A DNA stretch of 64,000 bases from contig OY856409.1 of NCBI GenBank assembly GCA_963693085.1, positions 239,312,558 through 239,376,557 of the forward strand. The letters run 5' to 3'. The DNA comes from Alisma plantago-aquatica (taxonomy: Eukaryota > Streptophyta > Magnoliopsida > Alismatales > Alismataceae). The notes under the pieces were generated by a model. The model was not told where the DNA came from, made no database searches, and saw only the letters and a program-made list of their open reading frames with translations. Positions 1-10,899 of this stretch are shown piece after piece (position 1 is the first letter of the stretch; every line of letters starts with the position of its first letter). The position numbers were made by a program, and so were the translations under genes.

Positions 1-292
1 CAGTCTTCTTCTTGAAAACCCATTTGGACCCTATGGGTTTTACCCCTTCAGATAGATCCACCAAGGTTCATACCATGTTGGTGTACATGGATTCCATCTC
101 AGATCTCATGGCTTCTAGCCACTTCTCAAATTTTGGTCCCTTAACAACTTCTAGGTAGGTAATTGGATCATCATCAATGACCAATTCATTGCCTTCTTGA
201 GTCACAAGATAACCAAATATTTCTAGCTCAAGGCATCTCCTACTAGATATGTGAGGTTCCTGTGTTATTTGAGGAATTTGATATTCCACAAT
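1..292 (-). pseudogene. Ty1/copia reverse transcriptase, N-terminal fragment
   Basis: Read on the minus strand, this is the start of a copia reverse transcriptase, the enzyme that copies element RNA into cDNA. The conserved opening is visible: KWLEAMRSEMESMYTNM, then a frame break at about 68, then a stretch reading like W-LVD-EGVKPIG-KWVFKKK up to base 1. The catalytic YVDD region lies beyond the left edge. A spacer, with many E/D residues upstream, separates it from integrase, as is usual in copia. It belongs to the same element as the pieces up to 5872. It is non-functional as seen, because of the break. Confidence 0.85.
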
Positions 293-310
293 GGTTTGTG
301 ACTCTCTATG

Positions 311-1345
311 TTACTCTTGTACCTCTACATGTTCAATGCCTTGTTGTTGGTCTCGAGGCTCTTTGAGTTCTACTTTCCTCCAACTGATTCCTTTATAAAT
401 GAATTCCTTTTTTAGGAATGCAACATCTCTGGAAACAAACACTTTGTTGTCATATGGATTATAGAAGTCATATCCTTTGGTTTCCTTAGGATACCCAATA
501 AAAATAACATTTATTAGATTTGGATCCAAGGTTTTTGGGAAACTTCTTTCTCACATAAGCTTCACAACCCCAAATCTTCATGAAAGGTACATTGGGACAC
601 TTCCCATACCATACCTCATATGGTGTCTTCTGAACCGATTTAGATGATACACAGTTTAGTGTAAACATGGTTGTTTCAAGAGAATATCCCCATAAGGAAG
701 TTGGAATATTAGAAAAATTGATCATTGATCGCACCATATTTGGCAATGTGTGATTCATTCTTTCGGATACACCATTGTGTTGTGGTGTTCCAAGTGGAGC
801 CCATTTTGATATGATATCATAGGCTTGCAAAAGGTCCTCAAACTCATGGCTTAAGTATTCTCCACCCGACCAGAGAAAAGTGTTTTAATACTCTTGCCAA
901 GTTGGTTATGTACTTCATTCATGAAATTCTTAGACTTTTCAAGAGTTTTTGAATAATATTTCATCAATTAAACATAACCATACATATTAAAATCATCATT
1001 GAAGGTAATGAAGTACTGATACCCACCTCTAGCATTTGTTCTAAAAGGGTTGCATACATTAGTATGCATGAGTCTTAATAGATCATTAGCTCTCTCATTG
1101 TTACCAATGAAGGGAGTCTGGGTCATCTTGCCCAACAAACAAGATTCACATGTCTCTATTGATTCAAAATCAAAAGTATCTAGATAACTATCTTTATGGA
1201 GTCTTGATATGCAATTCTCATTGATGTACCTCAGATGAAAATGCCAAAAATATGTTTTATTTGAGTCATCAAGTTTAAGACTTTTATAATTTACGTTATA
1301 AACATTTGTATTAAGATCTAATGAATAAATACCATAGGACATCAA
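311..1345 (-). pseudogene. Ty1/copia GAG-pre-integrase and integrase, broken
   Basis: Minus-strand copia integrase, which inserts element cDNA into host DNA, in three overlapping or broken frames (968-1345, 486-830, 311-529). The first carries the pre-integrase zinc region (CESCLLGKMTQTPF) and the start of the catalytic core (ARGGYQYFITFNDDF). The second has the typical GTPQHNGVSERMN with the core glutamate. The third has the C-terminal VIFIGYPKETKGYDFYNP. The first catalytic Asp, normally in an HTD motif, appears as HTN; the second Asp and the Glu remain. At least two frameshifts (near 500 and between 830 and 968) inactivate it. Order on the minus strand is protease, integrase, RT, which defines Ty1/copia. 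Confidence 0.93.
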
Positions 1346-1372
1346 GGCACTTCCATAAAGGATCTCATATTT

Positions 1373-1747
1373 TTAAAAAGAACATCGAACATTATTTATA
1401 TGAAATTCATATCCATCCTTGTCCATGCAAGATACAAAAGTAACATTTCTATTTATGGTAGGTAAAAAATAGCAGTTCTTTAACTTTATTACAAGCCCCA
1501 TGGGTAAAGATAAATTATAGGTTCCAACTACAGTGGAAACAACTCTTGCTCCATTTGCAATGCGTAGTTTGACCTCACCCTTTTGTAAAGGCTTACTTCT
1601 TCTCAGATCCTGCATATTTGAACATATGTGAGGTTCACATCTGATACCTCCGGTACCTAGTACCCAAGATGAAGAAGTAGATAGATTTATCTCAATAATG
1701 TATATACCTAAAGTGGAGATCTCAATCCCCTCCTTCCTCAATTCCAC
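1373..1747 (-). pseudogene. Ty1/copia aspartic protease, decayed
   Basis: The protease that would cut the gag-pol polyprotein. The frame reads SSSWVLGTGGIRCEPHICSN, matching the copia motif W-[VIL]-[LI]-D-T-G-[CA]-[ST]-H-[IM]-C, but the catalytic Asp is replaced by Gly and a few residues are inserted before HIC. Further on, L-NGARVVSTVVGTYNLSLP and L-NCYFLPTINRNVTFVS match the usual second half that leads into the pre-integrase domain. It sits between gag (1738-2536) and integrase (968-1345) on the same strand, in the expected order. The missing Asp means it cannot be active. Confidence 0.88.
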
Positions 1748-2536
1748 CAGATAGAGAGGGAAATTTCTCTTCTAATGTTCAAGCTAGCGACATTGGTGTG
1801 TTCACCCCCTCCCATTGCTTTAAGTGCAGAAGACTTGGGCTTCTGGCTAGCTTTAGAACTCTTCTTAGCCTTGCCTTTTCCCTTGGAATTTCCTTTTACT
1901 CTGTTGATCATCATCATAGACTTGGGCTTGTCTTTCTTCATTTGCATTTTAGCTATTCTCAACATCCCAATTAATTCTAACAATGGTTTGTCAAAATTGT
2001 TCTTGTGGTAGTTCATGAAAAATTGATTGTATGACTCTAGAAATGACTACAGAATAACATCAGTGGGCAACCCTTGGCCCAAGTTAAATCCCCAGTCTCT
2101 CAAGGTTCTCCACATACCCAATAAGCTTGAGAACATGGGGACCTAGTGGACCTCATTCTTCCATGTTTCACTTAAACAACGCCTTGGAAAGATCATATCT
2201 CTCCTATCTTTCCCGATCTTGGTACATGTTCTTAAGATGTGTTATCATCTCAATCACATCCATATTCTCATTCTATCTTTGCAAAACGTAGTTCATTGAG
2301 CACAACATCAAGCATTTGATATCTACGACATCCTTAGAGTGCTTCTTATAAGCATCTTTGTCAGCCTTAGGCGCACTGGGAGAAAGTTCATCTGGCTCTG
2401 GTATTTTTAGGACATAGAGCTTGTGCTCTTGTGTGAGAACAATTCTCAATGTCCTGAACCAATCATGAAATTTTTTTCCATTCAACTTGTCCTTCTCAAG
2501 GACTGATTGTAAAGAAAACATGTTGTTTGTCATCAT
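1738..2536 (-). pseudogene. Ty1/copia gag, decayed
   Basis: Minus-strand gag, the nucleocapsid-type protein. The N-terminal part (2273-2536) begins MMTNNMFSLQSVLEKDKLNG, then FHDWFRTLRIVLTQEHKLYV, the usual copia gag start. The C-terminal part (1738-2016) has the pattern NFDKPLLELIGMLRIAK followed by a Lys/Ser-rich linker (KGKGKAKKSSKASQKPK). The stretch between them (about 2017-2272) is frame-broken. The CCHC zinc knuckle expected after the Lys-rich linker is not visible and seems deleted or scrambled. Start chosen at the ATG read from 2536 because it matches the family N-terminus. Confidence 0.85.
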
Positions 2537-3934
2537 TTGATTCTACAAGAAAAAATTACAATTTAGTCAAAAAAACTTTTGATTTGATTTCAATAAAATA
2601 ACATTTGATGAGAATCAATTAGGCCTTTAATTGACTATCGATCCCACTATTTTATTTAAATTGATAACCCTCACTTATCAATTCTGAAGATTGCATCATA
2701 CAATCTTCTAGTGAGATAATATCCAAAACAATCAAATTATTACCCGGACGATGCCAACGTCCATAACCAATCATTATGGTAGACAACTTTTGCCAATTTT
2801 ATCTTATGAAATTCTTGGAACGATGGTATGCACAACTCTTTGCCACAATCATCTGCATGCTTCTAGGTACTTAATCTCATTAAGATCATGTAGTTAAGTC
2901 TGACCCAAAAGCCAACATGATAGTAATGCACCTTACTTGGTAGGTCCACATAATTACCATCACACTTCCATGAGATAGACAATGCACCATGCTTGGCGTG
3001 CTCCTGCATATTCAATCAAGCTTTTTGTGTGTGTTGCTAATGGAAAACATCTAAGACTTAATATATTTCATTGAGGAATTTATATTCATAAATATATATA
3101 TACATATCCAATCACTACATACTTATAGTACGTATCATATACATGCTATAGCCACAATGAAAATGTGCAATAATAAACATAAGAAATGGTTATGGCCATC
3201 CTATTGTAATTCCTTGGAGACACAAGGAATTACTACCAACTAAGGTCCACATCCTATGTAGTAATATGTTGCTCATGACGATTTGTTGGATCCATTCCAT
3301 GCCGATCAGTTCAACCTTTTGAACTGGTCGTCTAGCCTCATGGTCGGTTGGTTGGTCTCACAAATTGATCGTTTGTCTTCTAGTCCTTGCGACGTCTGGA
3401 CTCCTCCATCCAGTCAGTTGGGCCACCAACTGATCGGTTGGATCCTCCTATCATCAACCTCCTTGGTACTCCAGCCCATTAGTTTGTCTCCTAAACCGCT
3501 TGGTTCGCCTGGTGCATAATGCCCTCTTTTTCATAATAAGAAATAAAATCTATCCTAACCCTATTTAACATATCACACTATAATTGGTAAACCTCGAGTA
3601 CATTTGAGGATAGTATAGGAAGTAAATAATTAATACTTTTACATATGAAAATAAGAGATAGGCTCAGAATGCAAAGCGAGATATAAATAGTAACAACAAC
3701 CATCCAACCAAGAAAAAATGGTCTGGGGGTATAGGCCATAGCCACACTTCCAATCATCGTAAAAATGATTTTTAAGGAAACACATATTGCATACATATCA
3801 TATATATAGGGATCGTATGTGTGATTTAGTTGGATATATACATTTAATTATTTTAAGTAATCACTTCATTATGAAAATGATAAAATAGAAATATGATCAT
3901 ATCAATTAAATTCCAAAGCATAGTAAATTGGTGT
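2537..3934 (-). other. 5' leader of the minus-strand copia element, non-coding
   Basis: About 1.4 kb between the primer-binding site and the gag start. No supported gene. A 237-bp open frame on the plus strand (3283-3519) covers a cluster of short inverted repeats rather than a protein-like sequence. Confidence 0.6.
3283..3450. repeat. Inverted-repeat cluster in copia leader
   Basis: Several short copies of a GATCGGTT/AACTGATC-type motif in both orientations. The clearest hairpin is 3304-3329: arms GATCAGTTCAA and TTGAACTGGTC (one mismatch) with a 4-nt spacer. A further inverted pair around 3425-3445 reads CCAACTGATCGGTTGG. Related motifs recur in the LTR at 4545-4780. Confidence 0.65.
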
Positions 3935-3947
3935 GGCTCAGATACCA
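3935..3947 (-). other. Primer-binding site of copia element
   Basis: On the minus strand this reads TGGTATCTGAGCC, one change from the initiator-Met tRNA primer site TGGTATCAGAGC. It lies 4 nt inside the LTR end at 3952. Confidence 0.85.
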
Positions 3948-3951
3948 CTCT

Positions 3952-5872
3952 TGGGAAATATGTAATCATATATGGAAACGGAAATAAAAATTTTACTTGC
4001 CATATTCCCATTGAACAATAGATCGCATCAACAACTATGGGATGGAAAAGAGGGTTGCAAGTTTATACCTAGTCTTGGATCAAGTCCAATGACAATTCCC
4101 TTAGAGTAGAGTGTGCCTTTATTCAAGTCGCACTTGGATGATTATCTTTGTAGTCCTACTAGTCAGACACTACAGGCAATAGTATGGTGTCCTCCTAGTG
4201 GGGCAAGTGCATGTCACCTTTGTGGTAGTCCATGTAGACCACCGAGAACTCCTATCATCCTAGATAAATGAACATGAAGGACTTTTCCCTTCTAGTTGAT
4301 GTGCTAGCATCAACTTGATCTCCCATAATTATCTCTCCCTTGTTGAACCTCCCTTTGATAGGTATAACTTGATTAGACTCTCTTGGTTGCTACAACCAAA
4401 GAAGACAACAATTATCATATCTTATTGTTGTGTTTGGAAAGTCCCAGTACCCCTCTATTTATAGGAGGGTTAGGGTCAGGATTTCTAGTCGGTCTGGAAG
4501 TCAAAGAGACATAATTTCATGAATTTTCTAGAACCTATGAATGTGAAACCGATCACTTCACACATGAGATGATCAGTTCAACACTTGGACCTGTCGTTTC
4601 CTTATGTTTCCTATTCATAATTGTTTTGGTAATTAATATTTGATTAATGCACAACATGATGTCAGCATCAATCCTTGATCCAATCTCATTGATCAACAAA
4701 ATGGTCAATTCACAACCTGAGCTAATCGGTTCATGCACTTGAGTTGATCGGTTCAACTTGCTGAACCTATCATTTAAGAGTGCAAATTTCCAATGTTGTC
4801 TAAATTGAATACCTAACAATTTAGTAATCAATGTTAAATACCATTCCTGAATAAACTCTTATTCCAAGTGCATTCCTATTCGTGTGACCATATAGGTCCT
4901 AAGTGACATTGGCGATGAATGTCCATAACTAATTTATGACATCACAAGCAATGATTGGTATCTAGAAAGATCATTGTTGCCCAAGTAATGCAAAACATTA
5001 GAGGACAATTTCAACCTACAATCCATGATTGGTGTTACAATGATTGTATAGTTCCTTTGTCTATGATATCTAGATTGAACTCAAGGCATGGAATTATCAT
5101 CCTCTTCAACATTCAATCCATGTTCCTAGAACTTGATCATACGGTCTGAGATATGTGTGATCTCAATATCACATATTGACTCACCAGTATGGCCATGCAT
5201 TTCTCAGTCTCTCTTATCAAGTGGATGGGACATCAAACTCCTGTAGGAGGGACAAATCCCATCTACATCACTCACAATCATTCCCCATGTTTTATAATGC
5301 ATTTGAGCATCACCTTTATGGCAACCCTTATTCAAGGTCATGTTTGATGATGACAACATACATCAAACAACATGTGATGAGTGCAGTGATTTCAGGTCTA
5401 AGAGCCGCAATCACCACCATCACTATGATAGTTGATTTTGACTACCATTCTATGGTTCCCATGTATCAATCTCAAGGTGGGTCTTTCGATACACTATTAT
5501 CTAACAAGTATCTATGTGTTTGTTTTGATATCATATATCATGACTAATGAGATTCTATCATCAACCAACACAAACTCTAGTCTTAAGTGTTATTGTTTTT
5601 TGATTATCTTTTCATAATACCAACTGACTAGGGACATAACAAGAATGTATATACTCTTAACATTTGCATGATCTCATTGTCTAGGTTCTCAACCCAAAGA
5701 CACACGTCATTGAGTAATATCATTCTTTAGATATTTATTATGCAAAATCATTATATCATAACTGAATAAAACAAAATAAATTGTAAGATTGCCTTTATTG
5801 TTAATCAAATCATTTACAAGTTATGCCATTATTATATTCATATGATTGGCTATCTAGGCATACATACCAACA
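3952..5872 (-). mobile_element. 5' LTR of minus-strand Ty1/copia element
   Basis: A 1921-bp LTR. Read on the minus strand it starts TGTTGGTATG at 5872 and ends TTTCCCA at 3952, giving the TG...CA ends. The primer-binding site follows directly and gag and pol follow in order, so this is the 5' LTR. The partner 3' LTR is left of the window, so the target-site duplication cannot be checked; the 5 bp after it are GTTGA. The LTR contains no gene. Within it, 4545-4780 holds motifs of the GATCGGTTC/GAACCGAT type. Confidence 0.82.
4545..4780. repeat. GATCGGTTC-type motif cluster in copia LTR
   Basis: At least five degenerate copies of a GATC-GTTCA/TGAACC-ATC motif in both orientations, e.g. GATGATCAGTTCAAC near 4568 and GTTGATCGGTTCAAC near 4743. 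It is the same motif as in the element's own leader at 3283-3450. Confidence 0.55.
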
Positions 5873-5989
5873 GTTGATACCTTTGGAATTGTATGTAACA
5901 CTTTAAAGAAGAATAGTGTTACCCAAGAAGTGATCTACTTTAAGTCTTTCATATTCTTTCTATGAGATAAGGTTAACTCTTGGTTCTAA

Positions 5990-7220
5990 ACCTTAAGGAA
6001 TGGCAACATAGTGAATTGGGATGAATTAGCTAATGCATTCATAAATAAGTTTCCCCTTTCAAAATGACAATCAAGTGTAGGAACAAGATTAGTGGGTTTA
6101 ATAGAAGCCTTTGGAGAATCTCTTTGATATTTGGGAAAGGTACTAGAATTATCAGAGAGAATGCCCTCACCAAGGATTTGATGGTAAATACTTGATAACT
6201 ATCTTCTACAATGGCCCCATCCAATGGAAACGGAAGTCCATAAATGTTGCCGCTAGAAATGCATTCATGGTTTTGAACATTGAATGTTCTGTAGAGATAA
6301 TAAAGAACATAGATTCCATGCAATCCAGATCAGAATATTAGAAAGGACTAACTGGCAACATATCTCAAAAACTATGAAATCCCTAATCACGGAATTGGAC
6401 AAGATAGATACCAATGTCCACAATGTGAAGGAACAAAAGGTATGAGGCAAGAACCATGTGAAAGCAATTATAGATTATGTCACTTACAGAGAAAGAGAAC
6501 AAACCTATGATCACTACATCTACATGCATGAATAAGAATAAGACATCTAGGTGGAGATGAGAATGTGTCATTAATCTACAAAAGGCAGGATCATGATGGA
6601 TTATCCTATGGGAGGACATCAATTATAGAAATTTCTCATCTATTATCAACCTCCTGCAAGTTCTCATTTATTAGAACAACCTCCTAAAGCACCATATTTG
6701 TAAGAGGTAATGAACCACTTTGTTTCCAACATATTACTAACCTTCAATGAAATAAGAACTTCCAACACTAGCCAAGATATGTCATGATTATAGAGATGTT
6801 TGCAATTACAAAGAGGCAAGATAAGATGAATAAAAAACTCAGTCAATGTACCATCATCAACAACAACATGATGACCATTATGATATCTCTAATTGGAAAT
6901 TTGACTGGGCAAGTATCTGACCTCCAAGAACACACAATTTGATAGATTAGCAACTAACACTCTAGCAGAACTGATAAAGGATCCAAATAGGTGAATATCA
7001 TCTATTATTGAACAAAATCACCAAGTACATGAATCTACATGATTACAACTCTTTGATCATGGATGGTAACAGATTAACTTTGGTAGTGAACTAGTTAGAA
7101 CCAAATGAGGCTATACCAAAAAAGGCTTCTCCACTCATTCCTAAGAAGGAGGTACCAAAGGTAAATAGTAAGGCAAATAAGTCCACTAAGAATATTATAA
7201 TCTTCTAAAGAAGTACTTGC
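5990..7220 (+). pseudogene. Athila-like Ty3/gypsy gag, heavily decayed
   Basis: Plus-strand remnant of a large gypsy gag. In shifting frames I read WDELANAFINKF (about 6017-6052), then FYNGPIQWKRKSINVAARNA with a following FMVLN (about 6207-6280). These match the conserved gag core W-EL...FL-KFFP...FYNGL...AAGGAF of Athila/Tat-type elements. Stops and frameshifts are frequent and no frame exceeds about 20-30 codons there. The part from 6300 to 7220 keeps scattered similarity (K-EVPK-NSKANKSTKN, near 7148) but no clear domain. It abuts the copia LTR on the left, and its own LTRs are absent. Confidence 0.65.
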
Positions 7221-7224
7221 CAAA

Positions 7225-7860
7225 GTGGATCCATACACATACAAGATACCATTCACCTATAACCTAATAAAGGATCACCTCAAGAAGAGGTATGAAAATT
7301 TCATCGAAGAAGCGAATAAGTTGCACCTCAACATTCCCTTCATAGATGAGGAGATGCCAACCTATGCCAAATTCTTTAAGGATTTGATCACTAAGAGGAG
7401 ATGGTGAAAAGAGGTAGAAAGAGACAAACTGGTCAAAATGGCTAGTTCCTTCGTACAAACAAATTTCCAACTAAGCTGAAAGATCCAAGAGCATTCACGG
7501 TGCCATTCAATAATGGTAATTCTATAGAAAGACAAAGCATGGAAGATCTAGGTACAAACATAAGTCTTACACTGTTGACATTGGAAACAAGACTTGTCCT
7601 AATTGATATGGTAAAGATGGGAATGATAATCCAACTATTTGATCACACTATCATGAGACCAATTGGATTTGTTGAAGATGTACTGATAAAGGTCAAAATA
7701 TTTTTCATACCTTTGTGTCATAGTCATTGTAGATATGGATAAAGAACAATCCTATCAAATGATCTTTGGAAGACCCTTTCTTTCTATGGGAGAGCTCTCA
7801 TTGATCTAGGATCTAAAATCAAAAGGATATGACTCCAAAACGTTCAAATGGACTTCATAG
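7225..7860 (+). pseudogene. Athila-like gag C-terminus and protease remnant
   Basis: Continuation of the same element. 7300-7407 reads ANKLHLNIPFIDEEMPTYAK then FFKDLITKRR, a hallmark of the gag-protease junction in Athila-type gypsy elements (L-INIPFVEALEQMP-YAKFLKD). After a frameshift, KDPRAFTVPFNNGN, DLGTNISL, LQLFDHTIMRPIGFVEDVLI and IFGRPFLSMG match the retropepsin-like domain. The catalytic DLGAS-like site is changed to DLGTN, and several frames are needed, so it is inactive. The minus-strand frame over 7264-7470 is a shadow. Confidence 0.78.
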
Positions 7861-8139
7861 TGTAAGAGTAAACGAAATGGATCTCTCTATTCAAAACAAT
7901 TTACTTTATAGATTTTTACAATAAACAATGTGTGAATATATTAGAATAAAGCCCCATAACATATCCTTTATTAAGGTCCATGAAAAATCAAACATCTAAT
8001 ATAAACACCCTAGAAGTTGAAGAGTTGCTGGAATTTCTTGACATAGAAGAATATTGTGAATACTTGGAATTTCCCTCATTTTATGTAAAAGTTGTAATTA
8101 AAAAAATTAATTAATTTACTTCTAAAAAAATATTAGTTG
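7861..8139 (+). other. End of Athila-like remnant, AT-rich, no clear gene
   Basis: Possibly the protease-RT spacer: a short stretch reads like LEVEELLEFLDIEEYCEYLE (about 8010-8070), which suits the acidic spacer of this lineage. No RT is found. The next bases start the minus-strand SIRE-like LTR at 8140. Confidence 0.4.
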
Positions 8140-8184
8140 TGTTGGATATATAATGGACTCTAGATGGGGGGTGAATAGAGATAA
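8140..8184 (-). mobile_element. SIRE-like (-) 3' LTR, outer fragment
   Basis: Starts TGTTGGAT on the plus strand (the CA end of the LTR read on the minus strand) and continues with ...GGACTCTAGATGGGGGG..., matching 46582-46630 of the partner LTR. It ends with GATAA (8180-8184), duplicated at 14883-14887 on the far side of the inserted SIRE-like (+) element. Confidence 0.75.
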
Positions 8185-9667
8185 TATTGACCAGAGAGTT
8201 ATACATTGTCCATATTTTGATAATGACATTACCATTCCATTCATATGTATCTAATATGTCTACTTGAGTTTGATTTCAAGCATTAGGTACATAGAAAGGA
8301 TCAATTCAATCAATCCCTAGCTTGATCAAGTTCAAGTCAAAAGTAATGCAAATGCAATTTTTTGGAAAAACACTAAAACCCTTAGGATGATTTTTGTAAT
8401 CATTTGTATTGATGTAACAACTTGTAACTAAGATGAAAAAAGAATCAGGAGCCCTATATTGGAACATTTAATCACTCTAATGACATTTTCAAAATTTCAT
8501 TACAAGGTGCTTTTTCGGTTGATTTTCTCATGTGACAAACTCGATTGATCCCCTTGATGCATTTTGAGAATATCTAGAGTTTGGTTGAGTTTCCTATACA
8601 TAGAACTTGACTGATCCCTACACCAGGCAAAACAAAATTTAAGAGATTGGTCAAGTTTCATCCAGGATAAACTCAACCAATCCTTCAAATTTTCTTTGTC
8701 ACATACAATGATCGAGTTACCTTTATTGAAACTTGACCAACTGCGTTATACAAAGTGCATAGAAAAAGTAATTCTAATCATTGGAGTGTTGCAAATATCA
8801 AAATTATATCCATTACAACACCCCAAATGGCTAGAAAACATTCCTTAGTGCTCCTACCCTCTAGTGGACGCCCCCAACTATATATATGACCTATTAGAGT
8901 TCATTGTAAGGTTTCTCCTTCATGCTATTCAAGTTCCTAGCAATAGTTGAGTGCATCCAGTCCACTTAGGCCCCTTTTTCTCTCTTGTTTACAAATAAAA
9001 ACATCCATATGAGTGAGATAATATATGTCTGAGAAAGCTACTTCATTGTAGACTTGTAAAGCTCTCAATTTTTCCCTTTCTCCAACCCCTTTCTTCAGGA
9101 TCAATTTGGTGAAAGCTTCTCCAAGTAAAGGAGAAGGTGATAGCTAATTCAAGTTGTAGAAGAAGGTTCAAAAGCTTCTCTAAGGTCAAGGAGAAGGTGA
9201 AGGCTAAATATCCAGGAGTAGACTGGGTAAATCCTTCAAGGAAAAATACTCGATGCAAGAAGGGTATTTCCTTGGCAAAGGTGTCCAACTTCTTGCAAGA
9301 GTGGGCAAGACCTTATAGAGGTAGAAGACTCTAGATCATCTATATAGGTGAGACCTTGGTTGGTTATTGGCTGCCCTATCCTCAAAGGAAAGGAAGGTTA
9401 TCCTTGACCCAAAAAAGGAAGGTCATATTGTATGTCTTATAATTGAATATAAGTATACATTAGTTGCAAATCCTAGGGCTTGACCTCCCTAGGTAGTGGA
9501 CTGACTTTCTCTTAGTTTGGGGATTGGAACCACTCTAAATAGCTTGTGTTATTGTGTTTATTAAATATCTCTCATCCTTGCTATGTATGTTTGGTTTCAC
9601 TACAAATTCAATATTTGCAAGTGTTTTTAGATATTTTTACCCCCTCTGGAGCCCATTTGATCCAACA
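8185..9667 (+). mobile_element. 5' LTR of SIRE-like (+) element
   Basis: 1483 bp. It begins TATTGACC (the expected TG has decayed to TA) and ends ...TTTGATCCAACA. It contains an inverted-repeat cluster at 8515-8745 in which most CG pairs of the 3' copy have become TG or CA, the signature of methyl-cytosine loss. Open frames in it are not gene-like. Confidence 0.85.
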
Positions 9668-9949
9668 AATAAAACCACTTAAACAAAATTATTTAGAATT
9701 TCAAGTTATATCCCAATATAATATTGCATATATGAAATTTGAGTGCAACTAAAAATGCATATCAAGGGAGAGAGAGATTGAACAAGCACCAAATAACACA
9801 AGTATTTATAGTGGTTCCAACCTCCAAACTAGGAGATGTACATCCATTACCTAGAGGGGTCAGTCTATAGGATTTATAACCATGTCTCACTCCTTATATT
9901 CCATAATAAGAGTTACAACATAAGACCACCCTTTTCTAGGTCAAGGGCT
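9668..9949. repeat. Segment of SIRE-like (-) LTR misplaced inside SIRE-like (+) element
   Basis: About 280 bp right after the 5' LTR, where a primer-binding site is expected. It matches 14883-15154, the outer flank of the 3' LTR, starting at the same LTR/flank junction (AATAAAACC against GATAAAACC), and also matches 46630-46905. The match stops abruptly at ...TAGGTCAAGGGCT. Flanking DNA of the insertion site is therefore repeated inside the element. Confidence 0.8.
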
Positions 9950-10372
9950 TGCTTCTTCCTATGATCGTGCTTGGTTTCTTGGTTTTATAAGAAACAAGCC
10001 ACAATGTCTCTTTCAACTATCGAAGCTAAAAACATTACAAGTGGGAGTTGTTGTGCCTAAGTCCTATGGATGAAGCAAATGCTCCAAGAATTTAACATTC
10101 ATTTTGATGTTTCTCCCATCTATTGTGACAATATTAGTGTAATTAATCTCTCTTATAATCATATATTGCATAGTAGACCTAAACATATAGAGGTTTGTCA
10201 TCATTTCATTTGTGACCACATTGACAAAAAGGATATCTCTATCACACATGTGGATATGGAGAATTAGCTTGAGGTCATTTTCACTAAACCTCTAGCTAGA
10301 GAGAAATTTACTTTTATTAGATCTAAACTGCTCATAACTGGTCTTAATGATATAGACATGCAATCTAGCTAG
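9950..10372 (+). pseudogene. Copia RNase H, C-terminal part of pol
   Basis: End of a copia polyprotein, the domain that degrades RNA in the RNA-DNA hybrid. One frame with two internal stops reads SCLVSWFYKKQATMSLSTIE, then GSCCA-stop-VLWMKQMLQEF, IYCDNISVINLSYNHILHSR, PKHIEVCHHFICDHIDKKDI and, after a TAG at 10265, LEVIFTKPLAREKF. This matches the copia pattern KKQ-T-SLST-EAEY, CDN-SAI-LSKNP-HSRTKHIE-RHHF and ...FTKPL. The usual EAEY has become EAKN. It ends at TAG 10370-10372. The upstream part of RT is deleted and replaced by the 9668-9949 segment. Confidence 0.92.
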
Positions 10373-10899
10373 ATGTTATCACTCCTATATGTTTATTTCT
10401 CATAATTGATCATGTTCTACTTGAAAGTGTTAAATTTTCCATGATTTCATGCTATGTTTCGCTTGTTATTGGCTATTTTTCACAAATGCATGTTTTATCG
10501 AAAAATAGTAGCCAACAATGATTGAAATGTGCCAAAGTATGTTCAAAATGCATGAAAATCTAGAGAAATAAATTAATATAGCACTCTATAGGCTTAGAAT
10601 TAAATTGTTTATGTTTTGGATAGGATGACCACCTGTTGAGTTTGTCATTATACAATTCGACCGATTCCTATTCGATGATTGAACTAACATATCAGTTCAG
10701 TCGAGTTCCGGACACACAAAACTTGACCGAACATGTTCCTAGACACAAATTAAAAAGAGGATTGACTGACTTTTGTCCCTCTCAACTAGAGAAATTCAAC
10801 CGAAGACCCATACTCTAGTGTTCATTCTCAAATCCTAGGCTAGACCAATCCTTCCTAGCCTTAGATCAACCCTCCTTGCTTCTCCCAATCGCTACCTAG
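10373..10899 (+). other. Spacer between RNase H and envelope-like frame
   Basis: Non-coding. 10638-10810 carries several copies of the TCGACCGAT/GTCGAGTT-type motif that also fills this family's LTRs, here in the interior. A conserved-looking AT-rich stretch follows the pol stop. Confidence 0.55.
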
